48,219 nucleotides of DNA from Desulfatiglans sp. (GCA_012513605.1 JAAZBV010000060.1:1-48219), one strand, 5' to 3'. Shown: positions 1 to 9,292, counted from the stretch's first letter. A program made the numbers and translations. Notes: generated by a model from the letters alone, not told the origin.

Positions 1-516
1 ATAAGAAACCTTTTGATCAAGCAGAATCAATGGATATCCTGCACTGATCTTAAAAATATCTCTTCAGGGATCAATGGTTCAGGAAAGGCTCTGTATAGCA
101 GTATGTCTGACGAACAACTCTCCATTGAAAATCTGACTCGCGCTGGTAATATGGCCCCTGAGGATGTAATTGACAGGCTCTCTCTTGAAAATATTAAAAA
201 GATGAGAGATCTGCTCCAGGAAAAAAAGGAAACAGATGGTTTTGATGACCCTGAAGAGCGGATGCAGTTAATTAGCTCACTTGATTTTATAGATGATTAC
301 CTGCAGAAAAATATTGATATACATGGAAGATCACGAAAGATATCTGACAGGGGTGAGACAGACCGCAAGGCTGTTTCGGCTGCAATAAACAGGGCACGAA
401 ACAGTCTTAAAGAACAAAAGCAGCTTTATACCCATTTCAAGTCATTCATACAGGCAAAGGGGAATTCTTTCCGGTACCTCCCTGACCGGCCAATTAATTG
501 GATTACAGATTTATAA
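1..516 (+). CDS. 3' end of a hypothetical protein (partial at window edge)
   Basis: The frame is open from base 1 to the TAA at 514-516, so the start probably lies outside the window; a TTG at 13 is the first possible start inside but has no convincing ribosome binding site. The visible 171 codons are hydrophilic and mostly helical, with no signal peptide or membrane segment. The C-terminal part holds a basic helix (DRKAVSAAINRARNSL) followed by an aromatic tail ending in YLPDRPINW. That arrangement recalls the C-terminal domain of several bacterial proteins of unknown function with a terminal YxPDP-like motif, but I cannot name the family with confidence. It is separated from nfeD by about 110 bp. 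Confidence 0.55.
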   Translation: MRNLLIKQNQWISCTDLKNISSGINGSGKALYSSMSDEQLSIENLTRAGNMAPEDVIDRLSLENIKKMRDLLQEKKETDGFDDPEERMQLISSLDFIDDYLQKNIDIHGRSRKISDRGETDRKAVSAAINRARNSLKEQKQLYTHFKSFIQAKGNSFRYLPDRPINWITDL

Positions 517-560
517 AAAAAACATTTCTGTATCGCACAAAAATCATATTTTTTATCTTT

Positions 561-576
561 TGTAGCGATCGCTACA
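561..576. promoter_or_regulatory. 16-bp perfect palindrome upstream of the nfeD gene
   Basis: TGTAGCGATCGCTACA reads identically on both strands and lies 52 bp before the ATG of the NfeD gene. It has no loop and no T-run, so it is more likely a protein-binding site or a chance palindrome around GCGATCGC than a terminator. Function is unknown. Confidence 0.3.
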
Positions 577-627
577 CCACTTATGGCGATTACATGCACG
601 AATTAACATAAATAGAGGAGGTGAAAA

Positions 628-1074
628 ATGCATATGGAGATGTGGTGGATATGGATAGCAATGGCCGCTGTCCTGCTTATTGCTGAGATTTTTACAGCAG
701 GGTTTTTTCTGTTATGGTTCAGTATCGGGGCAGCAGCGGCAGGAATACTCGCCATGCTTGGTGTGGGGACTACTGCGCAGTTGATTGTATTTATCCTTTT
801 ATCAGGTATCCTGTTTGTCTTTGGCCGCAGGTTTGCCAAAATGGTAACTGTTAATCAGCCGCCAGGCATTGGCGCTGACCGGTTTATAGGACAGAGCGGC
901 TATGTAATTGAAGAGATAGATAATATAGCCGGGAAAGGCAGGGTGAAGACAGGTACAGATGAATGGAGGGCAATGAGTGAAAATGGTGAAATAATAGTTG
1001 TTAACACATTAATTGAGATTATCAGGATAGACGGGACAAAGGCAATAGTTAAACCTTTTAAAAAGGAGGGATAA
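628..1074 (+). CDS. NfeD family membrane protein (short form)
   Basis: This 148-residue protein has two or three hydrophobic segments in its first 70 residues (first MWWIWIAMAAVLLIAEIFTA, then a glycine/alanine-rich pair) and a C-terminal soluble OB-fold-like domain at about 80-148 containing IGQSGYV and GRVKTGTDEWRA. That is the layout of short NfeD proteins, which lack the N-terminal ClpP-like protease domain. NfeD proteins pair with SPFH (stomatin-like) proteins and are thought to act in membrane microdomain organisation. Here the SPFH gene follows after 3 bp, supporting the call. The start at 628 is preceded by a strong GAGGAGGTG ribosome binding site. Confidence 0.88.
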   Translation: MHMEMWWIWIAMAAVLLIAEIFTAGFFLLWFSIGAAAAGILAMLGVGTTAQLIVFILLSGILFVFGRRFAKMVTVNQPPGIGADRFIGQSGYVIEEIDNIAGKGRVKTGTDEWRAMSENGEIIVVNTLIEIIRIDGTKAIVKPFKKEG

Positions 1075-1077
1075 GAT

Positions 1078-1983
1078 ATGTTAACTCCAGGACTTATCAT
1101 TATTATGATTGTTGTAATTTTTGTTGTGGCAATGGGTACAAGGATAGTGCTTCCATACCAGAAGGGTCTGATAGAGAGGTTTGGGAAATATCAGCGAACT
1201 GTTGATAGCGGGCTTACCATAATAGTACCCTTTATTGATTCTATTACCAAGGTTGATATGAGGGAACAGGTTGTGGATGTGCCGCCCCAGGCTGTTATCA
1301 CCAAGGATAATGTTGCGGTGGAAGTGGATGCAGTTGTCTATTATGAAATAACTGATCCTGTTAAGGTTAAATACAATATATCCGATTTTTACCTTGCTGC
1401 TACAAAGCTTGCACAGACAAACCTTAGAAACCTGATTGGTGATATGGCCCTTGATGAATCTCTGACATCAAGGGAAATAATTAATAATAAGCTCAGGCAG
1501 GTGCTGGATGAAGCAACTGATAAATGGGGAGCCAGGGTTACAAGGGTGGAGCTCCAGAGGATAGAGCCTCCTGCGGACGTTACAACCGCCATGCACAGGC
1601 AGATGAAGGCAGAAAGGGAGAGAAGGGCAGCCATACTTGAGGCTGAAGGTAAAAAACAGGCAGCAATACTTGAGGCTGAAGGCTTAAAGCTATCTCAGAT
1701 CCTCAATGCAGAGGGTGAGGCAGAGGCCATAAAGAGGGTTGCTGATGCAGATAAATACCAGAAACTCACGGTTGCAATGGGTGAGGCACAGGCCATAGAA
1801 ACAGTGTTCAGCGCCATACATAAGGGTAACCCGACTAATGACCTTATTGCTATCAAATACCTTGAGGCGCTTCCAAGGATCGCTGACGGCAAAGCAACTA
1901 AGGTATTTTTACCAATGGAAACAGCAGGGATACTGGGCAGCATCGGCGGAATAGGGGAGTTGTTCAAAGAGAAGCAGGCATAG
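1078..1983 (+). CDS. SPFH/band 7 (stomatin/slipin-like) membrane protein
   Basis: The 301-residue product starts with one membrane segment (about 3-20), followed by the SPFH core ([19 protein letters not shown], then [20 protein letters not shown] and [12 protein letters not shown]). A charged helical region from about 175 to 225 contains two copies of an [10 protein letters not shown]-type repeat. Stomatin-like proteins oligomerise on the inner membrane and work with NfeD; the partner is the gene directly upstream (3 bp gap), so the two are almost certainly cotranscribed. The start is fixed by GGAGGG before ATG 1078. Length and motifs are normal for the family. Confidence 0.92.
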   Translation: MLTPGLIIIMIVVIFVVAMGTRIVLPYQKGLIERFGKYQRTVDSGLTIIVPFIDSITKVDMREQVVDVPPQAVITKDNVAVEVDAVVYYEITDPVKVKYNISDFYLAATKLAQTNLRNLIGDMALDESLTSREIINNKLRQVLDEATDKWGARVTRVELQRIEPPADVTTAMHRQMKAERERRAAILEAEGKKQAAILEAEGLKLSQILNAEGEAEAIKRVADADKYQKLTVAMGEAQAIETVFSAIHKGNPTNDLIAIKYLEALPRIADGKATKVFLPMETAGILGSIGGIGELFKEKQA

Positions 1984-1990
1984 AATATTG

Positions 1991-2201
1991 CACTACAGAG
2001 AGCACGGAGAACACGGAGTAAAAGATTAAAGAGCGACACCGCTGTGTGAAAAAGTGCCCGGATTGAATGGAATGTAACTTCGTTGATTTTCAGATTCCTG
2101 TAGGGGCAGACCCGCGTGTCTGCCCGTCTGAGGCGGTAATAACGGCTATTTCAGGGTGGGAACATAAATTTTTCAGGGCGGACACACAGGTCCGCCCCTA
2201 C
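1991..2201. repeat. Intergenic repeats: degenerate CACGGAG phrase plus two GTAGGGGC...GCCC palindromes
   Basis: About 1991-2021 holds a degenerate ACGGAGAACACGGAG phrase that recurs at 16366-16395. 2100-2125 (GTAGGGGCAGAC...GTCTGCCC) and 2176-2201 (GGGCGGAC...GTCCGCCCCTAC) are imperfect palindromes of a family seen at many intergenic positions here. The two copies face each other. The stem sequence differs between them but base pairing is kept. Confidence 0.75.
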
Positions 2202-2266
2202 TGATATAAGGTAATTGCGCAACAGGTAAAAATAGTTTAAGCTTGCTGAAGTTATTTAGGAAAATA

Positions 2267-2485
2267 ATGAATCAAATAATAATCCATACATTAAAGCAGG
2301 CCAGGAGACTTATAGTAATTGTGATAGGTTTTACGATTTTACTCGCTGGCATTGCCATGATTGTGCTGCCAGGGCCGGCATTTATAGTAATCCCCCTGGG
2401 ACTGGCAGTGCTTGCTACAGAATTCATCTGGGCCAGAAATCTGCTTAAGTCAATAAAGGCACGATTTGACCAGGTAAGAAAATGA
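2267..2485 (+). CDS. Small membrane protein, PGPGW-type
   Basis: The product from ATG 2267 is 72 residues. It has two close hydrophobic segments, with LPGPAFIVIPLGLAVLATEF-type sequence between and within them, then the basic tail EFIWARNLLKSIKARF. This matches the putative transmembrane PGPGW family, whose function is unknown. An alternative TTG start at 2243 exists, but AGGA sits 5 bases before ATG 2267 while nothing comparable precedes 2243, so the ATG is preferred. It stands alone between intergenic repeats and the promoter of the next operon. Confidence 0.7.
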   Translation: MNQIIIHTLKQARRLIVIVIGFTILLAGIAMIVLPGPAFIVIPLGLAVLATEFIWARNLLKSIKARFDQVRK

Positions 2486-2706
2486 GTATCTATTGCCTCT
2501 TCTGCAATGAGATCTATGTCTTGAAAGAGGAATAGTTGGTTATATGTCGCTTTTATGAACATTAATTAAAAGCACCATCGGGGCGACATGATAAACTATT
2601 TATGCAACACACAGATAGCGCTGAGGGATATCTATATATTCTAACGTATTGTCTTTTCCCATATTTTCTTATGAAAAAGTATATTTTCACCCCTGAAATT
2701 ATTGTT

Positions 2707-2735
2707 TTGACACGCAAAGGCAATATTCCTATACT
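2707..2735 (+). promoter_or_regulatory. Sigma70-like promoter of the selenoprotein operon
   Basis: TTGACA at 2707-2712 is followed, after exactly 17 bases, by TATACT at 2730-2735. This leaves a short leader of about 40 nt before the ATG at 2784, which has an AGAGGAGAAG ribosome binding site. The remaining stretch 2486-2706 shows no gene that I can support. Confidence 0.72.
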
Positions 2736-2783
2736 CAACCCCCAATAAACAATTCCAATCAACAAGTTAAAGAGGAGAAGCCT

Positions 2784-3914
2784 ATGCGGAAGATATTTTT
2801 ATCACCAGCCTTAATCTTTATTCTTTTACTATGTTTTACTTCATGCCAGAATCAGGAGCCAGCCCAGACACAAAAACCCACTGAGACTCAGGTAGTAAAA
2901 ACCTGTGACAAGGATTGTCTAAAGGGGTTTGTGGATAAGTACATGGATGCGATGCTGGCTAAAACCGCGTCTGATACCCTTTTCAGCAAGGAGTGCATAT
3001 TTACAGAAAATGGCGTGCGACTCCCCCTTGGAGAGGAGGGGCTCTGGGCCAGCATGGTTGGCAAGGGCACATACAAATTCTATGTGCCTGATATAGAGAC
3101 TATGCAGATCGGCTTTTTCGGTACAGCAAGGGAGGAGGCCCAAACCGAATGGGCTGCACCCAGCCCTGTTGCAATTGCCTTAAGGCTTAAGATAACAGAC
3201 GGCCTGATATCCGAGGCAGAGCAGCTTATAATACGGCCTGAGAGTAATCTACTGAATCCTGGAGCTGAAAGAGGTCCTTCGGCCGCTGAACTTATTGAAA
3301 AGATGGGTGAAGAGCTGGGCAACCCACATCCCATTTTTCTTGAGGTCATCCCTGAGAATGAGCGGCCAACACGGGAAGAGATGATAAAGACAGCCAATTA
3401 TTATTTCAGCGGTATGCAGAAGAACGATGGAAAGGGGGTAGACGGCACGGGAAGCTACCCATTTACAGATGACTGTGAGCGGTATGAAAATGGTGGAAGA
3501 TCTACAAATGTTCCACTTGCAGAGGGGCAGGAGATGCCTGATCCCCTGAAGGAGACAGTCTATTCATCCCACTGGGGATGCAAAGAGCAGTTTGAATCAG
3601 GCCTGATCTATTTTGTGACCCGCATACGTGACCGCCGCTTTGTTGCTGTTGACCGTGAACACGGGATAGTTTTCAGCTTCTGCTTCTTTGATCATGCTGC
3701 CGGGGATACACGTAAATTTACAACACCTGATGGACGAAGCGCGGTTGAAGGACCTTCTGAGCCATGGACATGGCAGGTGGCAGAGCTGTTCAAGGTGGAA
3801 AAGGGGAAGATTCGCCGCATAGAGGCTATCTTACAGCGCTCTCCATATGGCATGAATTCCGGCTGGAGCACATATGAAGATGGGATGTCTGATAAGATAC
3901 AGATAGTAAAATAA
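2784..3914 (+). CDS. Exported lipoprotein, duplicated DUF8021/SnoaL-like family, copy 1
   Basis: The 376-residue protein has a signal peptide ending in a lipobox-like CFTSC (Cys about residue 21) and a spacer rich in Gln/Thr. The core has two related halves. One begins VDKYMDAMLAK...FTENGVRLPLGEEGLW and continues to GTYKFYVPD and a GTARE segment. The other begins ANYYFSGMQKNDGKGVDGTG, with YPFTDDCERYENG. This resembles an NTF2/SnoaL-like family known mainly as a domain of unknown function (DUF8021 from memory); the enzymatic role is unknown. Its neighbour 10 bp downstream is a close paralog. Being first behind the promoter at 2707, it probably defines the operon. The duplication and export suggest substrate handling outside the cytoplasm, but this is inference. 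Confidence 0.72.
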   Translation: MRKIFLSPALIFILLLCFTSCQNQEPAQTQKPTETQVVKTCDKDCLKGFVDKYMDAMLAKTASDTLFSKECIFTENGVRLPLGEEGLWASMVGKGTYKFYVPDIETMQIGFFGTAREEAQTEWAAPSPVAIALRLKITDGLISEAEQLIIRPESNLLNPGAERGPSAAELIEKMGEELGNPHPIFLEVIPENERPTREEMIKTANYYFSGMQKNDGKGVDGTGSYPFTDDCERYENGGRSTNVPLAEGQEMPDPLKETVYSSHWGCKEQFESGLIYFVTRIRDRRFVAVDREHGIVFSFCFFDHAAGDTRKFTTPDGRSAVEGPSEPWTWQVAELFKVEKGKIRRIEAILQRSPYGMNSGWSTYEDGMSDKIQIVK

Positions 3915-3924
3915 GGAGAATAAA

Positions 3925-5040
3925 ATGGGAAAAAGACTGCTGATATTATCACTCAGTTTATTTTTGTTTTTTATGTCAGGTTTGTGCCTGGCGCAGGATA
4001 CAGGCGATTCTTCTGCTGCTAAACCCTGCGACAGAGAATGCCTCAAGAAATTTGTTGATCAGTATATGTATGCAATGCTTGTTAATGACCCGTGGGATAC
4101 CCTGTTTTCAAAGGATTGTAAATTTACTGAAAATGGTATACGCCTGCCTCTTGGGAGTGAAGGCCTCTGGGCAAGCATGGTGGGGCAGGGCACATATAAG
4201 TTCTATGTTCCTGATGTGGAGACACAGCAGATAGCATTTTTAGGTACAGCCAGGGAGGAACCCCAGAAAGAGGGTGATGCGCCCCGTCCTGTGGCCATTG
4301 CCCTGAGGCTCAAGATAGAAAATAACCTTATTACCGAGGCAGAGCAACTGGTTGTAAGGCCTGATACCAATATCCTTAATCCTGTAAAGGAGGATTCCCC
4401 CCCATCTACCGCAGAAAATATAGAAAAAATGGGAAACGAGTTGGGTAATCCCCATCCCATTTTTCTTGATGTGATACCTGAGAATGAAAGGCCTTCCCGT
4501 GAAGAGATGATAAAGGTTGCCAATTACTATTTTACCGGTATGCAGAAAAATGATGGCAAGGGTGTGGATGGCACAGGCACATACCCTTTTACAGATGACT
4601 GCGAGCGCTATGAGGTAGGTATAAGGGCAACAAATGTGCCCCTTGCCCCGGGTCAATCGATGCCTGACCCCAAAAAGGAGACAGTCTATTCTTCCCACTG
4701 GGGATGCAAAGAGCAGTTTGAATCCGGGCTTATTCATTTTGTATCACGCATCCGTGACCGCCGTTTTGTTGCTGTTGACCGTGAATATGGAATTGTGTTT
4801 GCATTCTGTTTCTTCGACCATATGGCAGGTAAATCACGCCGCTTCACCACGCCTGATGGCAGGAATGTGGTTGCAGGGCCGGCAGAGCCCTGGACATGGC
4901 AGGTAGCAGAACTCTTCAAGATTGAGAAGGGCAAGATCCGACGCATAGAGGCAATAACACTCAGGAGCCCATATGGTATGAATTCAGGCTGGAGCAGTTA
5001 TGAAGATGGCCTCTCTGACAAGATCCAGATTGTAAAATAA
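3925..5040 (+). CDS. Exported protein, duplicated DUF8021/SnoaL-like family, copy 2
   Basis: The 371-residue protein is highly similar to the preceding product along its whole length, for example in the shared NDGKGVDGTG, TDDCERYE and VYSSHWGCKEQFESGL segments. The N-terminus is a normal signal peptide likely cut after LCLAQ, without a good lipobox, so this copy may be soluble in the periplasm while copy 1 is anchored. A conserved Cys pair (CDRECLKKF) follows the signal in both copies. It is preceded by AAGGAG and separated from copy 1 by 10 bp. The function is not known; tandem duplication is evident. Confidence 0.72.
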   Translation: MGKRLLILSLSLFLFFMSGLCLAQDTGDSSAAKPCDRECLKKFVDQYMYAMLVNDPWDTLFSKDCKFTENGIRLPLGSEGLWASMVGQGTYKFYVPDVETQQIAFLGTAREEPQKEGDAPRPVAIALRLKIENNLITEAEQLVVRPDTNILNPVKEDSPPSTAENIEKMGNELGNPHPIFLDVIPENERPSREEMIKVANYYFTGMQKNDGKGVDGTGTYPFTDDCERYEVGIRATNVPLAPGQSMPDPKKETVYSSHWGCKEQFESGLIHFVSRIRDRRFVAVDREYGIVFAFCFFDHMAGKSRRFTTPDGRNVVAGPAEPWTWQVAELFKIEKGKIRRIEAITLRSPYGMNSGWSSYEDGLSDKIQIVK

Positions 5041-5057
5041 TAGGTCCGGGGGATGAA

Positions 5058-5897
5058 GTGAAAAAATATTCAATAATTGGTTTTTTTATCTGCCTTGTCT
5101 TAACCTTTCCAGCATGGGCAGAGGTTGAGTGGCAGACAAAACAGACAATGAACCTTGATAAAAAACCTGTGGATGTAGTTATGTCATCAAGGGGGTCATA
5201 TATCTTCATCCTCACAGAAGATGGGGTCATCCATGTTTATGATTCTGCCTATAACCTTAAGGGTAAGATAGATGCTGGTAAAAACACAGAGGGCATCATA
5301 TGCGGCCCGGACGAAAATACCCTGATTCTTAAAAATAAAAAAGATAAAGAAATACGTACTATTCTTGTGGAATTTGTACAGGAGATCAACATAGAGGGGT
5401 CGCCCTTCATTGGCAGGGCTGATGCCCCGGTTGTAATGGTTGTCTTTACAGACTACCAGTGAGCATACTGTGGAAGGCTTAAGCCTTTATACGATCAGTT
5501 GATCGAAAAAAATAAAGAGACATTAAAGATTGTTATTAAAAATTTTCCCTTATCCTCTCATAATTTTGCAAGAAAGGCGGCAAGCCTGGCGCTTGCCGCT
5601 GATGCAATGGGAAAATTCTGGGAGGTTCAGGAAAGGCTTTATAAAGATACAATGCAGATGAATAATACCCTGGTACGTGAAATTGCCACTGATTTAGGAC
5701 TTGATCCTGCAGAAGTTGAAAGAAAGATGAACTCGAAAGAGGTTCAGGCTAAGATCAGCAGGGATATGCTGGATGCAGAAAAGGCAGGTGTAAGGGGAAC
5801 CCCTACAGTATTCATTAATGGCAGAATTATAAGAGATCGTTCTTTAAAAGGGATACAGGAGATCATTGACACGCAGCTTAAACCGAAAGAGAAATAG
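5058..5897 (+). CDS. Exported DsbA-like thioredoxin-fold selenoprotein (UGA = Sec135)
   Basis: Reading through the TGA at 5460-5462 gives one 279-residue protein. Its parts are a signal peptide (MKKYSIIGFF...AWA), a 100-residue N-terminal segment with beta-propeller-like repeats, then a DsbA-like domain. The active site reads FTDYQ-Sec-AYCGR, so Sec135 and Cys138 form the CxxC-equivalent redox pair. The cis-proline loop is GTPTVFING (Pro249). The downstream part stays in frame and has no ribosome binding site of its own, and the conserved domain is meaningless if split at the TGA. Start is GTG 5058 with GGGGGAT upstream, 17 bp after the preceding gene. It likely catalyses thiol-disulfide exchange in the periplasm. 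It would need selA/B/C/D elsewhere in the genome. Confidence 0.9.
5460..5487 (+). promoter_or_regulatory. Sec codon and candidate bacterial SECIS hairpin
   Basis: The UGA is followed after 11 nt by a 5-bp stem AAGGC/GCCTT (5474-5478 with 5483-5487) closed by a UUAA loop. Spacing matches bacterial SECIS elements, which lie in the coding sequence just after UGA. The loop lacks the GGU seen in E. coli fdhF, so the exact structure is uncertain. Confidence 0.6.
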
Positions 5898-5950
5898 AAT
5901 ATAGAGCATTATCAGGTTCATAAATAATTTTTAGAGAGGTATCATAAAGA

Positions 5951-7294
5951 ATGAATACATCATCGTCCAGTAATACATCGCTTATGACAAAAAATTCCGG
6001 TTATCCTTCCTTTGGGTATGCATGGTATGTTGTGATTGTACTTTTCTTTTCCTATACCCTGGCCTTTGTGGACAGGGCGATTATCACATTTCTGATTGAA
6101 CCAATAAAGGCAGATCTGCAGATTAATGATCTGCAATTCAGCCTTCTTTCGACCCTCTCATTTTCAATAGTATATACCATTATGGGTATACCCTTTGGCA
6201 GGCTTGCTGATTCGCATTCACGCCGTGTTCAGCTCATTATTGGTATTGCCCTCTGGAGCGGTATGACAGTTCTGTGCGGCAGATCAACCACCTACTGGCA
6301 GTTGTTTTTCTCAATGGTTGGTGTTGGCGTAGGAGAGGCATGCCTGGTGCCATGTGCCTATTCTCTTGTAGCAGACTATTTCGCACGTGAAAAGCGTGGT
6401 CTGCCCTTGAATGTCTTATCAAATGCCATTATGTTCGGGACCCTTGTTTCCAATATCGCTGGCGGAGTAGTTTCCCAGTATGCTTTCAATATGGGCCCGA
6501 TAGACGTTCCCATTCTTGGGCATGTGAAACCGTGGCAGTTATCCTTTATCATGGTAGGGGTTCCTGGCATATTTTTAGTACTGGCAATGCTGAGCGTCAA
6601 GGAGCCCGAACGCAAAGAGAAAAGCGGACCTGCTAATTTCAACTCAACAATCAGGTATGTAGTCAAAAACTGGAAGACCTATGGATCAATAATTGGTGGC
6701 ACTACATTTGGCGCAATGACAAACGGGGCCATGCTGGGTTGGACTGTCGCCTGGTTTACAAGGAGAGGTTATGGCTGGGACAATGCCATGATTGGCACCT
6801 ATTCAGGTATTACATTTTTTGTTTTCGGGTCTTTAGGCCTCCTTATTTCAGGAACCCTTGCAAACTATTTTATTAGTAAAGGGAAAAAGGCGGTTTATAT
6901 AAAGCTCATGATGGCTGCCGAATCCCTTGTCCTTATTCCTGTGGCCCTTGCCCATGCAGTTGACAAACCATTATGGGTGCTCTTTTGCATGGGGGGCACT
7001 ATCTTCTTTGGTGGCGTTTCCGCTGGGCTTGGGCCGGCATCCTTACAATCCATCTCACCGAATGAGATGAGGGGCCAGATTACCGCATTATGTTTTCTAA
7101 TATTAGGGTTGGTATCAGGGCCTGTCGGCATGTCAACAGTAGGGTTCCTGACCGATTATGTGTTTAAAGATCCTTTGATGGTTCGATCCTCGGCAGTGAT
7201 AGTGGGTTTTGCTGCTTCCGCAATTGGTGTTATTGTACTGAGGTTAGGTTTAAAGGCATATGAAAATACAGCAGGGGAGATAAATCATAAGTAG
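5951..7294 (+). CDS. MFS transporter (spinster-like/organic anion type)
   Basis: This 447-residue protein has about twelve membrane segments and the MFS signature loop between TM2 and TM3 (MGIPFGRLADSHSRR). Its start (YAWYVVIVLFFSYTLAFVDRAI) resembles the bacterial spinster-like MFS group, which moves organic anions or lipids; the substrate cannot be read from sequence. It lies 53 bp after the DsbA-like selenoprotein gene and is followed after 261 bp by a second selenoprotein, so it may import or export the compound handled by those exported proteins. An AGAGAGG ribosome binding site precedes ATG 5951. Confidence 0.85.
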   Translation: MNTSSSSNTSLMTKNSGYPSFGYAWYVVIVLFFSYTLAFVDRAIITFLIEPIKADLQINDLQFSLLSTLSFSIVYTIMGIPFGRLADSHSRRVQLIIGIALWSGMTVLCGRSTTYWQLFFSMVGVGVGEACLVPCAYSLVADYFAREKRGLPLNVLSNAIMFGTLVSNIAGGVVSQYAFNMGPIDVPILGHVKPWQLSFIMVGVPGIFLVLAMLSVKEPERKEKSGPANFNSTIRYVVKNWKTYGSIIGGTTFGAMTNGAMLGWTVAWFTRRGYGWDNAMIGTYSGITFFVFGSLGLLISGTLANYFISKGKKAVYIKLMMAAESLVLIPVALAHAVDKPLWVLFCMGGTIFFGGVSAGLGPASLQSISPNEMRGQITALCFLILGLVSGPVGMSTVGFLTDYVFKDPLMVRSSAVIVGFAASAIGVIVLRLGLKAYENTAGEINHK

Positions 7295-7555
7295 GCGTTA
7301 ACCGATCCAGAACTGGATATGGGTCATCTCCCTGCCAGTTCAGGATCACTTTCCCGAAGGGTTTTCACATATCTTGCCTATCCTGGACTGAGAGGCCGCC
7401 AGGGAATAAAAGGTTTCTGAATAAGGTACCTGATATAAACTTAAATGTGCCAAAAGGTTATTTTACTCGACATGATAGGGTTGATTGCATATACTTGCAA
7501 TGATTCATTTTTCAGGAAATCTTTTTTTAGACCTATAAAATAAGGAGGGAGTCTC

Positions 7556-9292
7556 TTGAACTGGCATATAAACAGCAGGATAAAAAGAATACTCTATAGT
7601 ATGTTTATGGTACTGGCCCTAACTGGTATATCTCAGGCAGCAGAACCAGCCAAAATAACTGTATATAACCCCCTGGGTCAGCCGCCTGCCATACAAAAGG
7701 TGCCAATGGCGCCAAGGATCACGAATCTGGATGGTAAGACTATATATATTGTTGATATTGGTTTTTCTGCCACGCACCAGCTTTTAACAGAACTCCAGGG
7801 TATATTAAAGGCAAAGTATCCTAAAACAAAATGGGAACTGAGGACCAAGATAGGGACATATTTTAATGATGACCCTGACTTATGGAAAGAGATAAAGGAA
7901 AAGGGGCACGCCATGATCATGGCTGTGGGCCATTGAAGCACCTGTGCGCCGTCGGTCGCCGGCCACTCATGGACAGTAGAAAAACTTGGAGTCCCAACTG
8001 CCCCAATCGTTACAGTAAAGTTTGAAAACCTTGTTAAGACCTATATATTTAAAAAGGGGATGGCCAATATGCGGTATACCTTTGTGCCTCACCCTATCGC
8101 AGGCACCTCTGCTGAAACATGCAGGAACTACCTTGAAGGCAATGATCCTGTTACAGGGAAGCCAGTGTTAAAGGAAATTATAGATGCCATTACTGTGCCA
8201 TTAAGCAAAGAAGATTCTGAGACAGGCTCTATTGAAAGACCTTCTGAGAGGTTAGTAGCGCCCGATACTGAAGAAAACCTTCACCATCTCTTTCTTGATA
8301 ATGGCTGGACAGACGGTCTCCCCATTGTGCTGCCCACAGAGGCAAGGGTAAAGGAGATGCTTCAGGGCACAAGCCGTGACCCAGATGAGATTGTAGGAAA
8401 GATGCAGCCATCATCACCCCATGAATTGTGGAGCTATACAGTAGAAAAGGTGGCAGTAAATGCTGTTATGGCAGGGGCAAGGCCGGAACATTTTCCTGTT
8501 ATACTTGCGCTTGCATCAACAGGCATGACCTCTCTTTCAACATCTACAACATCCTTTGCAGCAATGGTGGTTGTTAATGGCCCCATACGTAACGAGATCA
8601 AGATGAATTCAGGTATAGGCGCCCTTGGCCCGTTCAATCAGGCAAATGCAGCTATAGGCAGGGCATGGACACTTTTATCAATAAACCTGAGCGCATCCGG
8701 TAAGGTTGGCGAAACATATATGGGGAGCCAGGGAAATAACCTGAACTATAACAATGTATGCTTTGCGGAAAACGAAGAGGAACTCCCGGAAGGGTGGAAA
8801 CCATTTCATGTGCAGCAGGGTTTCAAGCCTTCTGAAAGCACTGTAAGCACATTTATAGGCTGGGGTTTTACGCACCCGGATCAGAGCATGGAAAAGGCAT
8901 TTGCCCCCCAGATACCATTCTGGCTTAAATTTGTTAGCCCCTTTTCATCAGCTACACTGCTCCTTGACCCCAATATCATACACCAGCTAAAAAATAATGA
9001 GAGGTTCAACTCAAAGGAACAGCTTATTGAATGGATACAGAAGAATTGCAAGGTAAAGGTGGGAGACTGGCTTGATGAATACTATGCGGTTCAGAATTTT
9101 GTGCTGCCAATGGGAAGGATGGGGCAGGAGCCTATAGCCTCATGGATGAAGCTCCCAAGGGATGAATATATCCCGCAGTTTTCAAGCAACTCCAAAATTA
9201 CTATACTGTCAGTTGGTGGCGGAACAAACCTCTTCTGGCAGGCAGGGGATTTTAGCTATAACTCAAGCGCATCAATAGATGATTGGAGGTAA
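7556..9292 (+). CDS. Exported UGSC-family selenoprotein fused to a large C-terminal domain (UGA = Sec127)
   Basis: Read-through of the TGA at 7934-7936 gives a single 578-residue protein. Start is TTG 7556 behind TAAGGAGGG; the signal peptide ends SQA-AEP. Residues about 33-170 match the UGSC family layout: VYNPLGQPPA..., NLDGKTIYIVDIGF, then AVGH-Sec-STCAPSVAGH (Sec127, Cys130) and LGVPTAPIVTV. The redox motif is USTC rather than the typical UGSC. A linker leads to a domain at about 240-578 that starts NGWTDGLPIVLPTEARV and holds VNAVMAGARPEHFPV. From memory this second domain also occurs as a separate protein beside UGSC proteins. The reaction is unknown; a secreted redox enzyme is the best guess. 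Without recoding the gene would look like a nonsense-broken pseudogene. Confidence 0.88.
7934..7963 (+). promoter_or_regulatory. Sec codon and SECIS hairpin with GGUC apical loop
   Basis: Exactly 11 nt after the UGA a GCCG/CGGC stem (7948-7951 with 7960-7963) begins. Past a U/C mismatch, a C-G pair closes a GGUC tetraloop at 7954-7957. Both the spacing and the GGU in the apical loop are as in the well-studied E. coli fdhF SECIS, which is bound by SelB. Confidence 0.78.

Noticed and set aside
2562-2765. Possible 67-codon gene on the minus strand
   Set aside because: It would cross the strong plus-strand promoter at 2707-2735, has no ribosome binding site and no recognisable features.
4240-4737. 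Open frame of 165 codons on the minus strand
   Set aside because: It lies opposite the second DUF8021-like gene and has no family-like features or ribosome binding site.
5460-5462. The TGA could be a nonsense mutation splitting the DsbA-like gene
   Set aside because: It falls exactly on the first active-site Cys position, the frame is intact on both sides, and a SECIS-like hairpin follows at the right distance.
7934-8060. Two separate genes, the second starting at ATG 8060
   Set aside because: The frame is continuous through the TGA, conserved UGSC-family text fills 7937-8060, and there is no ribosome binding site suited to a separate gene with a conserved start.
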